Origin: Paracoccus spongiarum
GTDB lineage: Bacteria; Pseudomonadota; Alphaproteobacteria; Rhodobacterales; Rhodobacteraceae
Reading direction: 5' to 3'
DNA length: 55,207 nt
Assembly (NCBI RefSeq): GCF_030732095.1
Contig: NZ_JAVAMQ010000020.1
Location: 1 to 55,207 of the forward strand
Shown here in pieces: positions 18,055-26,315 of this stretch (its first letter is position 1; every line of letters begins with the position of its first letter). The position numbers and the translations under genes are program-made. The notes beneath the pieces were generated by a model. The model saw nothing but the letters and a program-made list of their open reading frames with translations, did no database searches and was not told the origin of the DNA.

Positions 18055-18223
18055 TCTGGCGCTCCATCTGGTTCAGGCGCTCGGCGTGTCGGCCGGCGGT
18101 TTCACCGGCCCGCCGCAGGTTGAGAAGAAAGAGGAGGACCGCGCCGATCAGCGCGATCCAGATGGCCAGATGCCGCGCCCAGCGCGTGGCCAGCAGTGGA
18201 GACAGGGCACCCATCACCGACAC
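17963..18223 (-). CDS. Rz-like inner-membrane spanin
   Basis: 86 residues: one N-terminal membrane segment (LAIWIALIGAVLLFLLNL) followed by a charged, heptad-like coiled-coil region (RHAERLNQMERQNETQRRMLEAA). This is the shape of an i-spanin. It overlaps the endolysin gene by 10 nt upstream and the o-spanin gene by 92 nt downstream. Confidence 0.75.
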   Translation of the reverse strand: MSVMGALSPLLATRWARHLAIWIALIGAVLLFLLNLRRAGETAGRHAERLNQMERQNETQRRMLEAASTRPRDRDDLADRLRDGRF

Positions 18224-18888
18224 CCCCGGTTCCAGTCGTCGATCCGGGCCCAGACGGTCAGGGCAATTCCGGCCAGCGCCAGGGCGATAAAGGCCCAGCG
18301 CAGGGTGTCGAGATAGGGGATCAGCGGTTGGATCGCCGATTGCGCATCGCTGAGCGTCTCCTGTGCGATCTCGATCCCCGCCGCACCGACGGTGGCGATC
18401 CCCGCCGCGCCACTGCCCTTCATGGTGCGGCTGTCCGCCAGATGTTCCCGCGCGGGCGGCTGATCCTCGGCGAAGGGGATGGCGCGGGCGGGAAAGGGCT
18501 CTCCCCAGCGCCGGGCAGGGCCGAGATCGATATGCATGAAGCCCGAGCGCGGATAGGTGCCGAAGCCTAGGAAACCCTCCGCCCGCGCAGCCTTCTCGAA
18601 GGCTGCGGGGTCGTGATTGGCCATGGAGATGTCGAAGGCCGTGCCTTCGAGATGCTTCGAATGTTTGGCGCCGCCGACGCGCCGGTTATGCTCCGGGCTG
18701 CGATAGGCGGAATTCACGATCAGCGGCTTGCCGAGCCGCGTGCGCAGCGCCTGCAGCCGGTCGAGGGCCTCTTCATGGATCAGGATCGATCCGGTGCCGC
18801 GACAGGCGATCTCGGCGGGTGAGAAGTTCGGCCAGCGCCAGATGTCTTTCGGCACGTCGCGCCAATGGCGATAGAAACGGGCGGTCAT
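18214..18888 (-). CDS. M15 family peptidase endolysin with C-terminal membrane anchor
   Basis: 224 residues. Residues 20-125 form a peptidase M15A (D-Ala-D-Ala carboxypeptidase/endopeptidase) domain: SAYRSPEHN, then SKHLEGTAFDI giving His79 and Asp86, and GFMHIDLG giving His119 as zinc ligands. A linker leads to a single membrane segment near the C-terminus (RWAFIALALAGIALTVWA). The enzyme cuts peptide cross-links of murein during lysis. A C-terminal anchor is unusual for an endolysin and may keep it membrane-tethered until release. A terminator hairpin lies 18 nt upstream of the start. Confidence 0.88.
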   Translation of the reverse strand: MTARFYRHWRDVPKDIWRWPNFSPAEIACRGTGSILIHEEALDRLQALRTRLGKPLIVNSAYRSPEHNRRVGGAKHSKHLEGTAFDISMANHDPAAFEKAARAEGFLGFGTYPRSGFMHIDLGPARRWGEPFPARAIPFAEDQPPAREHLADSRTMKGSGAAGIATVGAAGIEIAQETLSDAQSAIQPLIPYLDTLRWAFIALALAGIALTVWARIDDWNRGCR

Positions 18889-18905
18889 GAGGATCCTCCG
18901 GATAC

Positions 18906-18932
18906 GAAAAAAGCCCGCCGGGAGGGCGGGCC
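18906..18932 (-). terminator. Rho-independent terminator between structural and lysis genes
   Basis: On the leftward strand GCCCGCC-CTCCC-GGCGGGC is followed by six T. It lies after the DUF6127 gene and just ahead of the endolysin start, so lysis genes should depend on read-through or antitermination. Confidence 0.8.
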
Positions 18933-18979
18933 GTGGGTAATGGGTTTGGTGCGGTTGGCGGTGTGCGCCGCGTCGCGCG

Positions 18980-19267
18980 TCAGCCGCCCTCGCCGAAGAG
19001 TTTCAGCTTCAGCGCAATTCCGGCCAGCAGCGTCAGGATCAGCCCGGCGGTCAGCATGCGAATGACGGTCTGGGCGGCGGTACGGCGCATGAGGCGGATG
19101 CCTTCCAGCAGGGCGCGCAGGTCGCGGATATCGAGGGCGGCTTCCCTGCCGTCGAGCCCGGCATCGACAAGGGCGCGTCTTGCGCCTTCCTGAGCGGCCC
19201 GGGCCAGCAGTTCTTCAAATTCGCTCTCGCTCATCTGCAGCACGTCGTCGAGACGTTTGGGTGTCAT
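18980..19267 (-). CDS. DUF6127-like small membrane protein, holin candidate
   Basis: 95 residues: an acidic/charged helical N-terminal part and one C-terminal hydrophobic segment (MLTAGLILTLLAGIALKLKLF). It resembles the DUF6127 family found next to lysis genes in alphaproteobacterial prophages. One membrane span and place beside the endolysin suggest a holin or pinholin, unproven. It overlaps the DUF2793 gene by 4 nt. Confidence 0.65.
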   Translation of the reverse strand: MTPKRLDDVLQMSESEFEELLARAAQEGARRALVDAGLDGREAALDIRDLRALLEGIRLMRRTAAQTVIRMLTAGLILTLLAGIALKLKLFGEGG

Positions 19268-20340
19268 CCGATCTTCGCTCCCCAGAAAGTGGTGTGATCA
19301 GCGGCGAAATACCCATCCGCTGCCTGGAAGCTGCCCTGCAGCGCGACCGTATCGCCCGCGTCCAGCAGCACCATGGTCTGAAGCCAGAGGGCCGTGGCCT
19401 CGGACACATGCGCCCCGGATATCTCGCCCAGCGAGCCCCGGATCTCCGTCGACCCGTTCAGGACCAACCGTCCGCGCATCCGGGCGCTAGTATTGGCATT
19501 GATCTTGAAGAGCAGCGACGCGCCGAAGAGATAAGTCCCTGAGACCGGCGCGACGAAACGGTTCGTCGCGGCATCGAAACAGCCCTGGTCGTTATAGTCC
19601 GCGACATTGATCCCGAGCGTCGTCCAGCTGTCGGTGGCGACGTAATTGTCGTAATTCGTATAAGCCTTGAAGCGCGGCAGGTTCGGCTGGTCCACGATGC
19701 CCGTCGCCGGATCGACGCCCAGCGCGTCGCGGAAATTACTGCCATCGGGCGAGACAGCGATGCGCAGCCGGTCCGATCCGAACATGCCGATCAGCGCCCG
19801 GGTCGAGAATGCGGTCTGCAGGATCAGCCCGGCATCGTCAGTCCCTGTTTCCCGGTTCAGGGTCTGGGTCAGATCGCCGCTGCCGCCATCGGCGGCGTAG
19901 AGGGCTGTCCAGAGGGCGCTGTTCAGCTTGGCCGAAAAGGGGGAACCTGCGCTGGCCGACATGCCAATGCCGAGCCGGGTCAGATCGTCGAGGGCGGTCG
20001 GGATCACCCGTTGCCAATCGGCACCGTTCCGGACCAGCAGGACCGCCTCACCCTCGACCCATGCCCGCCAGCCGTCGCGCGGGGGTAGGCGCAGCCAAGC
20101 GCCATCGGTCCAGAGGGCCACGTTCAGATCCCAGCCGGCCCAACCGCCCGTCGCGCCGGGGGCGACAATATAGCGATCACCGTCGGACGGGCCAGCCGGC
20201 GGCACGGTCAGCCCCCGGCTTTTGACCGAAAGCTGCACCAGCCCGTCCAGCAGGCGCAGGGCCTCGTTATGGGTGACGTGCTTCTGCGCCTGCGCCGCCA
20301 TCAGATATGGCAGCAGCAGGTTCGTCGTGCTGTCGGGCAT
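19264..20340 (-). CDS. DUF2793 tail-fibre-like protein with C1q-like tip
   Basis: 358 residues. The N-terminal 100 residues match the DUF2793 pattern (TNLLLPYLMAAQAQKHVTHNEALRLLDGLVQLSV, DGDRYIVA, WTDGAWL). The C-terminal 130 residues (FVAPVSGTYLFGASLLFK to the end) look like a C1q/TNF-type beta-sandwich. This combination occurs at the tail tip of Rhodobacterales prophages and gene transfer agents and probably contacts the cell surface. Located directly downstream of the large tip protein. Confidence 0.85.
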   Translation of the reverse strand: MPDSTTNLLLPYLMAAQAQKHVTHNEALRLLDGLVQLSVKSRGLTVPPAGPSDGDRYIVAPGATGGWAGWDLNVALWTDGAWLRLPPRDGWRAWVEGEAVLLVRNGADWQRVIPTALDDLTRLGIGMSASAGSPFSAKLNSALWTALYAADGGSGDLTQTLNRETGTDDAGLILQTAFSTRALIGMFGSDRLRIAVSPDGSNFRDALGVDPATGIVDQPNLPRFKAYTNYDNYVATDSWTTLGINVADYNDQGCFDAATNRFVAPVSGTYLFGASLLFKINANTSARMRGRLVLNGSTEIRGSLGEISGAHVSEATALWLQTMVLLDAGDTVALQGSFQAADGYFAADHTTFWGAKIG

Positions 20341-20358
20341 TTTCTGGTTTCCCGGTCT

Positions 20359-23300
20359 TCAGAGATAAAGGGCGGTGGTGTGTGCGGTGCCGCGCCCGAT
20401 GCGGGTCGAGAGCTGGCAGATGCGGAGCGTCACACTGTCACCCGTCGCCAGTTCTGCGCCCCAATCGGCGGTCTGTTGCGCGGCGCCGTAGGTGACTGAA
20501 GGCGCATTGCTGGTCAGGGTCCGCTTCACGACGTGCCCATCCATGATCCGGACCTCGTAGCTTTCCTGTTCTTCGCCCGGCGGCACTTCCATGCCCTGCC
20601 AGCTATCGGCGGCGAGAGTGCGGGACCGGCGTTTCCAGCGGATTGTCAGATCGCCCGGGACATGCGGGCGCCGCCACGGCTGGTCGATATGGACCGGCGA
20701 GAACGGCCGCAGGCCTTCGCCCTCGGGCGTGAAGGTAAGGGCGGCGAATGTATCGCTGCTGACCGGATGGCGGGCGGGTCCGATGCGCCAGTTAAACGGG
20801 ATGCCGAGATCAGCTTCCGGGATCGGCAGCGGGGTCAGGGCCTCGTTCAGCAGCACCACCCGTGCCCCGGCCGGAGTCGGGTTGCCCATGGCATGTTCGG
20901 TGCCGCGTTGGCCGCGCAACAGCCGGGTCAGGCGGTATCGCCCCGGCGCGATCAGCTCGGCACGGCCTGCCTGGACGATCTCCCAGCGCCCCGGCGCGGT
21001 GTCCACGGCCAGCGCATTGGCACCACTGAGGAGCGCCAGATCGGTGACGCTGTCCAGCTGGCCGCTCATCAGATCGAGGATGAGGACATTGCCCAGATCA
21101 AACCGCGATGTCGGACCGGGCCAGAGATCGGTGGCAAGACGCCCGAGATTTGCCCGGCGGCGGATGGTTGTGACCAGTTCGAAGCCATCTGTGCCCGGGC
21201 TGCGATACACCGCCAGCGCGCCGGGCCATGGCTTTGCCGTGGCCGCGATCAGCGGCTGATGCGCGGGAACGTCGTCGCGAAGCTGGGGCAGATCGAGCAG
21301 GATCACCTCCGGCGGCCCGAAGGTCACTGCACGGGGCAGGGTGGCCGGTCGCTCAGCGCCGGGCGGCTGATCATAGGCCTCGCGGTCCTGCCGCACGGCT
21401 TCCACGCCGCGCGCCTCGGCATCGGCGATGGCGGTCAGACGAAACTGCTGCTGGCGCCCATCGTGATCCAGCGCAATGACATCCGCCGGGTCCAGCGCCA
21501 GCCTTGAGGGCGGCAGCCGAAACACCGCGCTTTCGCGGCCCGCCCAGGCTTCCTGCAGGGCGCGGCGGCAGCGGCGTTCAGCCTCTTTCGGCGGCACTGC
21601 CATCGGGAAACTCTCGGAGGCGATGCGGCTCGTGTCCACGGTGATGCGGGACGCCTCGACCAGCGCCGCGTCGTAATCCTCATCGGCCCGGGCCACTTGC
21701 CATTTGAGCGCCTGCGGCAGCTCGGTTTCCTGCGCCCGTGTCAGCTCGATCGCCTCGCCATCCGTGTTGCCCGCGACCAGATCGTCATGGGCTATGGTAG
21801 CAACCGGCGCCCGGCCGCGCATGATGAAGCGGATGACACCTTCGCTCTCGACCGCATCGAAGCCGAAATGCCGCGCCAGCGTGGTGATCGAGGCGCGCGG
21901 GCTTTCAAGCGCGGTGATGGCATAGCCCTCGGCCGCGCCCCAGAGGCCGGAGACATCGATGCGGGATTCCAGCAGCCCGGCGCGCAGGCAGAGATGGCGG
22001 ACGAGAGCGGCCAGCGAGACCGCGCCCAGCCGCCCGGTCAGCCAATGCCCCAGTCGCCAGTTGGCGCCGTCGGTCCAGACATCGCTGAGCGCCGGAAAGA
22101 AGGGATAGGGTCGGGCATCCCAGGTCCAGGCCGCGCATTCCTTCACCTCGACCATGTTGCCCGCATACTCCGTCGAGACGGGGTTGCTCGCCGGTTTGCC
22201 CCAATGAAGATATGTCGCTTCCAGATATGCGCGCTGAATGGCATCGTCGCGCCAGCCGCGCGAGAAATATGGCACGAAGCTTTCCGAGGATTTGGGGTCA
22301 TAGAAAACGTTCGGCTGGTTGGTGCCGCGGTCGATGGCCGGGCAGCCAAGCTCGGTGAAGCGAATCGGTTTTGATCCGGGCAGCCACGCCGTCGGTGTCA
22401 CGGCCTCGACGCCGCCCGGCCGATCATAGTGCGGGTTCGACCACCAAGCGCGCAGGTCTTTGGGTCTGAACACCCACTGCTTGCCATAAGTCCCGTCGGT
22501 GATCGGGGTCCGGACCTGTGCCGCGCGGTCGGCCTCCGTGGCATAGAACCAGTCGAATCCCTCTCCGCCTGCGATGTTCGACTGCAGATAGGCTCGATCA
22601 TGGATCGCGGGCCAGCCAGCCTGCGCGTCAAGGTGATCGAATCCGTCGCGCCAGTCCGACAGCGGCAGGTAATTGTCGATGCCGATAAAATCGATGGTCG
22701 AGTCGGCCCAGAGTGGGTCCAGATGAAAATGCACGTCCCCGCTGCCGTCGCTCGGCTGATGCCCAAAATATTCCGACCAGTCGGCGGCGTAGCTGATCTT
22801 CGTGCCGGGCCCGAGGATCGCGCGAACATCGGCCGCCAATGCGCGGAAGGCTGCGACGGCCGGGTAGCTGTTGCCAGCGGCGCGGATCGTGGTCAGCCCG
22901 CGCATCTCGGAGCCGATCAGAAACGCATCGACCCCGCCCGCCGCCGCGCAGAGATGGGCGTAATGCAGGACCATGCGACGAAGCCCGTGGTCACCGGGAT
23001 CGCCGGCCCAGCGCACCTCGTCGCCGCTGACGGTGAAATCGCCCGCGCTGGCGCTGCCGAAAAAAGCATCAACCTGATCAGCTGCAGCCGCCGTCTTGTC
23101 GACTGTGCCTGCCTGACCAGCGGCAGGCGAACAGGTGATCCGCCCGCGCCATGGGAATGCGGGCTGACCGGTCCCAGCCGCATGGTTCGAATAGGGATTC
23201 GGCAGGGCATTGCCCGGCGGCACATCCATCAGAATGAAGGGATAGAAGGTCACCCGCAGCCCGCGCGCCTTCATCTCCCGGATCGCCTGCACCACCGCGA

Positions 23301-24324
23301 AATCGGCCGTTGTGCCGCCATAGACCGGACGATCCTGATCATCGCGACTGACGAGATGCGCATTGGCCCGGTTGACGCCATTCACCGACCATGTCTTCGG
23401 ACTGCTCGCCTTCTCGGCGACCTCAACGCCGGGCCGGATGGTGCAATTCCCGCAGCGAAGATCGTTGCCGAACCAGGCGACGACGAGGCTGACACTTTCC
23501 ACCTTCGGCGCCATTGCCTGCAGCCGGTCCAGCGCCACGTTCATGTCCGGGCTGCCGGGCATGGCGTTCAGATTCTCGGTCGAGGTGGTACCATTGCCGC
23601 CCTTGCGCACCGGCTCGGTGGCATAGGTGAACTCGCCCGAGGCCGGGATCAGGGTGACAGCCCGGGTCAGCCCTTCGGCGGTGTCGGGATCGGCCAGCGG
23701 TCGGAACACTTCGAACGAAAGCTGCGGCAGGCGATTGCCGTAATCGTTCAGCGGCAAATCCTCGAAGACGACATAGGCCGTTCCGCGAAAGGCAGGTGTT
23801 TTGTCCGCGCCCATGGTGGCAGCGATGAAGGGATCCGGCTCCTGCCTCTCGCTGCCCGGATACCAGCGCCACGTAATCCCCGATGTATCGAGCGGCTTGC
23901 CGTCCGCCCAGATGCGCCCGATGCCGGTGATCTCGCCCTCCGCCAGCGCCACGGCAAAGGATGCATAGTAGAGATATTCCGTGGTCTCGACCTTGGGCCC
24001 GCCGCCCTTGCCGCCGCCCTGACGGCTGGTCTTCGTCTCCTCCCGAAAATCCGTGGCCCAGATAATAGTGCCGCCCATGCGCATCCGGCCGAAGACCCGC
24101 GGGATGACCGCGCCCTCGGTCGAGGCGGTGATGCGCAGATTGTCGAGCCGGGCGCCTTCGATGCGCTGGGCTGGGGCGAGCGAGGAGACGATCCAGCTGT
24201 CCACGGCCGCGCCGATGGTGGAGCCGATCATGCCGCCGATGGCCGCGCCGGAGACGCCAAGAATCGCGCCGCCGAAGCCGCCGCCAATCGTGGCGCCGAC
24301 CGAGGCGAGAACTAAAGTTGCCAT
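20359..24324 (-). CDS. GTA TIM-barrel-like large tail-tip (host specificity) protein
   Basis: 1321 residues, the usual size of the phage/GTA host-specificity protein. N-terminal 40 residues are Gly-rich and hydrophobic (GGFGGAILGVSGAAIGGMIG). Residues about 420-740 hold the GTA TIM-barrel-like domain (IDFIGIDNYLPLSDW, FTELGCPAIDRG). The following part matches the phage-tail 3 region and a C-terminal Fn3-like sandwich (LTIRWKRRSRTLAADSW). It forms the central tip/baseplate in concert with the DUF2163, DUF2460 and NlpC/P60 proteins encoded just upstream in the standard GTA order. Confidence 0.95.
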   Translation of the reverse strand: MATLVLASVGATIGGGFGGAILGVSGAAIGGMIGSTIGAAVDSWIVSSLAPAQRIEGARLDNLRITASTEGAVIPRVFGRMRMGGTIIWATDFREETKTSRQGGGKGGGPKVETTEYLYYASFAVALAEGEITGIGRIWADGKPLDTSGITWRWYPGSERQEPDPFIAATMGADKTPAFRGTAYVVFEDLPLNDYGNRLPQLSFEVFRPLADPDTAEGLTRAVTLIPASGEFTYATEPVRKGGNGTTSTENLNAMPGSPDMNVALDRLQAMAPKVESVSLVVAWFGNDLRCGNCTIRPGVEVAEKASSPKTWSVNGVNRANAHLVSRDDQDRPVYGGTTADFAVVQAIREMKARGLRVTFYPFILMDVPPGNALPNPYSNHAAGTGQPAFPWRGRITCSPAAGQAGTVDKTAAAADQVDAFFGSASAGDFTVSGDEVRWAGDPGDHGLRRMVLHYAHLCAAAGGVDAFLIGSEMRGLTTIRAAGNSYPAVAAFRALAADVRAILGPGTKISYAADWSEYFGHQPSDGSGDVHFHLDPLWADSTIDFIGIDNYLPLSDWRDGFDHLDAQAGWPAIHDRAYLQSNIAGGEGFDWFYATEADRAAQVRTPITDGTYGKQWVFRPKDLRAWWSNPHYDRPGGVEAVTPTAWLPGSKPIRFTELGCPAIDRGTNQPNVFYDPKSSESFVPYFSRGWRDDAIQRAYLEATYLHWGKPASNPVSTEYAGNMVEVKECAAWTWDARPYPFFPALSDVWTDGANWRLGHWLTGRLGAVSLAALVRHLCLRAGLLESRIDVSGLWGAAEGYAITALESPRASITTLARHFGFDAVESEGVIRFIMRGRAPVATIAHDDLVAGNTDGEAIELTRAQETELPQALKWQVARADEDYDAALVEASRITVDTSRIASESFPMAVPPKEAERRCRRALQEAWAGRESAVFRLPPSRLALDPADVIALDHDGRQQQFRLTAIADAEARGVEAVRQDREAYDQPPGAERPATLPRAVTFGPPEVILLDLPQLRDDVPAHQPLIAATAKPWPGALAVYRSPGTDGFELVTTIRRRANLGRLATDLWPGPTSRFDLGNVLILDLMSGQLDSVTDLALLSGANALAVDTAPGRWEIVQAGRAELIAPGRYRLTRLLRGQRGTEHAMGNPTPAGARVVLLNEALTPLPIPEADLGIPFNWRIGPARHPVSSDTFAALTFTPEGEGLRPFSPVHIDQPWRRPHVPGDLTIRWKRRSRTLAADSWQGMEVPPGEEQESYEVRIMDGHVVKRTLTSNAPSVTYGAAQQTADWGAELATGDSVTLRICQLSTRIGRGTAHTTALYL

Positions 24325-24336
24325 GATGAAAAAGTC

Positions 24337-24783
24337 TCAGATGCTGGGGAAGAGGAAGGCGAAACCGATGCGACGGCGCCAGGCTTGTGTCAGCGGTTCT
24401 TCGATGACGCCCAGCCGCTCATAGGCATGGATGAAGCGGTCCGGTGCGGCGAGAATCCCGATATGCTTGGCGATGGCGCCGGGGCGCATGCGAAACAGGA
24501 TCAGCGCGCCGGGACCGGCATCAGCGACCGGTACCTCGATCATCATCCGCCGTGCGCCTTCGGCCAGCACTTCACGGGTGCCGGTCTCGCCCCAGTCGCG
24601 ACTATAGGGCGGGATCGGAAAAGGCTCTTCACCCACGACCTCCCGCCAGACGCCACGCGCCAGACCGAGGCAGTCGCAGCCGACACCCTTCAGGCTGGCC
24701 TGATCGTGATAGGGCGTGCCGAGCCATGCGCGCGCGGCGGTAATGACGCGGTCCGGATCGGCGGCGTTTTGCGGCCGGGTCAA
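24337..24783 (-). CDS. NlpC/P60 phage cell-wall peptidase
   Basis: 148 residues of the phage NlpC/P60 group (TIGR02219). The catalytic Cys is in GVGCDCLGLARGVWRE and the His in AIAKHIGILA. It opens peptidoglycan from the tail tip during DNA entry rather than at lysis. It overlaps the DUF2163 gene by 4 nt and precedes the tip protein. Confidence 0.95.
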   Translation of the reverse strand: MTRPQNAADPDRVITAARAWLGTPYHDQASLKGVGCDCLGLARGVWREVVGEEPFPIPPYSRDWGETGTREVLAEGARRMMIEVPVADAGPGALILFRMRPGAIAKHIGILAAPDRFIHAYERLGVIEEPLTQAWRRRIGFAFLFPSI

Positions 24784-25664
24784 AGCACACCGCCATCATG
24801 CCCACCGCCCGATGTGGCATAGCGCAGGATGGTGTCATGGCCGGGGATATGCGGAAAGCCCCGGAAGTTTACCACGTTGCCGAATTTTGCGCCGCAGGTG
24901 GCGATGCGCTTGTCGCAACCCGCCCGGAGGGTGAAACCATCGCCCGCGCCAATGGGACGGATCGGTGCTTCCAGCAGCGTCAGGACCGCAATGCCACCGC
25001 TGCGGTCATGGGCCAGGACCTCTGCGCGGCGCCCGGCATTGGGGCCAGAGGTCCAGACCAGCGTGCCGAAGCGGAACCAGCCGGGCACGAAACCGCCGAG
25101 CCCGGATGCGGTGAAGGCGCGGTCGCGCAACCTGTCGATGACGGTGCCGGTGCCCCGATAGGCCGGATCCTCCAGATCGACCCCGCAGCGGACATCGCCC
25201 AGCGCGGCATCGCAGCTGGCCTGAAATGTCCGGCCGACGGTCTGGCCGAGGAGATGCGACATCGAGCGGATCTCGGCCACGAAGGCATGTCGTCCGCGCC
25301 TGATCTGACCAATGGCGCCGCGTCGCATCAACACCCGCTGCGCAGGGTTGGCCCAGTTCACCCGCCAGAGCTCGACTTCGGCATTGTCCCAGCGGCCGTC
25401 CAGAATATCGGCCTCGGTGATCCGGTCGGAGCGCAGCGCGCCCGCCGCGTCCTGGGCATCGACCGAGAGATCGGCACCGGAGCGGATCTCGCTGGCCGTC
25501 AGCCCGCTTTCCGGTTCGAACTCGGTGCCATCGAAACTGAGGGGGCAATCGTGATCGGTGAAGCCGAAAGCCGTGCCATCGGCGCGGGTGATGCGCCAGC
25601 ACCAGGCCAAGGTCGTGGTGCCGCTGTTCAGATGCGCCTGCAGGGCGGGCGGAATGTTCTTCAT
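24780..25664 (-). CDS. DUF2163/TIGR02218 baseplate protein
   Basis: 294 residues. Recognised from the N-terminal TTTLAWCWRITRADGTAFGFTDHD, and C-terminal GCDKRIATCGAKFGNVVNFRGFPHIPG. In gene transfer agents this is a baseplate hub component between the distal tail protein and the tip. 4-nt overlaps on both sides show tight coupling. Confidence 0.95.
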   Translation of the reverse strand: MKNIPPALQAHLNSGTTTLAWCWRITRADGTAFGFTDHDCPLSFDGTEFEPESGLTASEIRSGADLSVDAQDAAGALRSDRITEADILDGRWDNAEVELWRVNWANPAQRVLMRRGAIGQIRRGRHAFVAEIRSMSHLLGQTVGRTFQASCDAALGDVRCGVDLEDPAYRGTGTVIDRLRDRAFTASGLGGFVPGWFRFGTLVWTSGPNAGRRAEVLAHDRSGGIAVLTLLEAPIRPIGAGDGFTLRAGCDKRIATCGAKFGNVVNFRGFPHIPGHDTILRYATSGGGHDGGVL

Positions 25665-26287
25665 CGCCGGATCTCCACCAGCGGAATGGAGGCGATGGAG
25701 CCGAGCCGTTCGATATCCAGCGTCACATCCAGCGCATCGCTGTCGAAGCGCACCGGCACGTCGAATTCGAAACCCGCCGTGATGGCGATGCCATCGGTTG
25801 GCGCGGTGTCGAAACTGACGAGGCCGGTTTTATGATCGACCGACCAGCCGCCGGGCTGCGGCACAGCGTTCAGGGCGATCTGGACGGTGCCCGCGACCGG
25901 CTTGGTGATGGTCCGCACCCAGCTTTGTCCGCCCGAGGCATAGCGTTTGACCAGCTGAAAACTTGTCTTCACGCCATCTCCAATGCCGATCTGCTGATCC
26001 ATTGCTGCTGGCGCCCGCGAAGGCAGGCAGGACCGATGATCGGCCCAGTCCTTGAAACGAAAGCCATAGAGCCTTCCGCTCCGGGCCTCGAAGAAGGCCA
26101 CCACCGCCGCCAGATCGTCGGCGCGGCGGATGCCGTAGCTGACATCGTAGCGGCGGCGCGAATTGGCCCAGCTCGCGTTGCGTTCCTCGTCGCCCGAGGC
26201 CAGTTCGACGATCTGCGTACGACGCTCCGGCCCGCCGCGCGCGCCGCGGCTGATATTGTCCGGAAACCGGACCTCGTGAAATGCCAT
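25661..26287 (-). CDS. DUF2460/TIGR02217 distal tail protein
   Basis: 208 residues from MAFHEVRFPDNISRGA, the typical start of the family; the longer frame from 26347 is rejected because it overlaps the tape measure gene without a better ribosome site. Contains GGPERRTQIVELASGDEERN and YGIRRADDLAAVVAFFEARSGRLYGFRFKDW. It corresponds to the GTA distal tail ring at the tube end. Confidence 0.95.
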   Translation of the reverse strand: MAFHEVRFPDNISRGARGGPERRTQIVELASGDEERNASWANSRRRYDVSYGIRRADDLAAVVAFFEARSGRLYGFRFKDWADHRSCLPSRAPAAMDQQIGIGDGVKTSFQLVKRYASGGQSWVRTITKPVAGTVQIALNAVPQPGGWSVDHKTGLVSFDTAPTDGIAITAGFEFDVPVRFDSDALDVTLDIERLGSIASIPLVEIRR

Positions 26288-26315
26288 GCTTGGCGTTCCT
26301 TTAGTGCAGGTTCTG

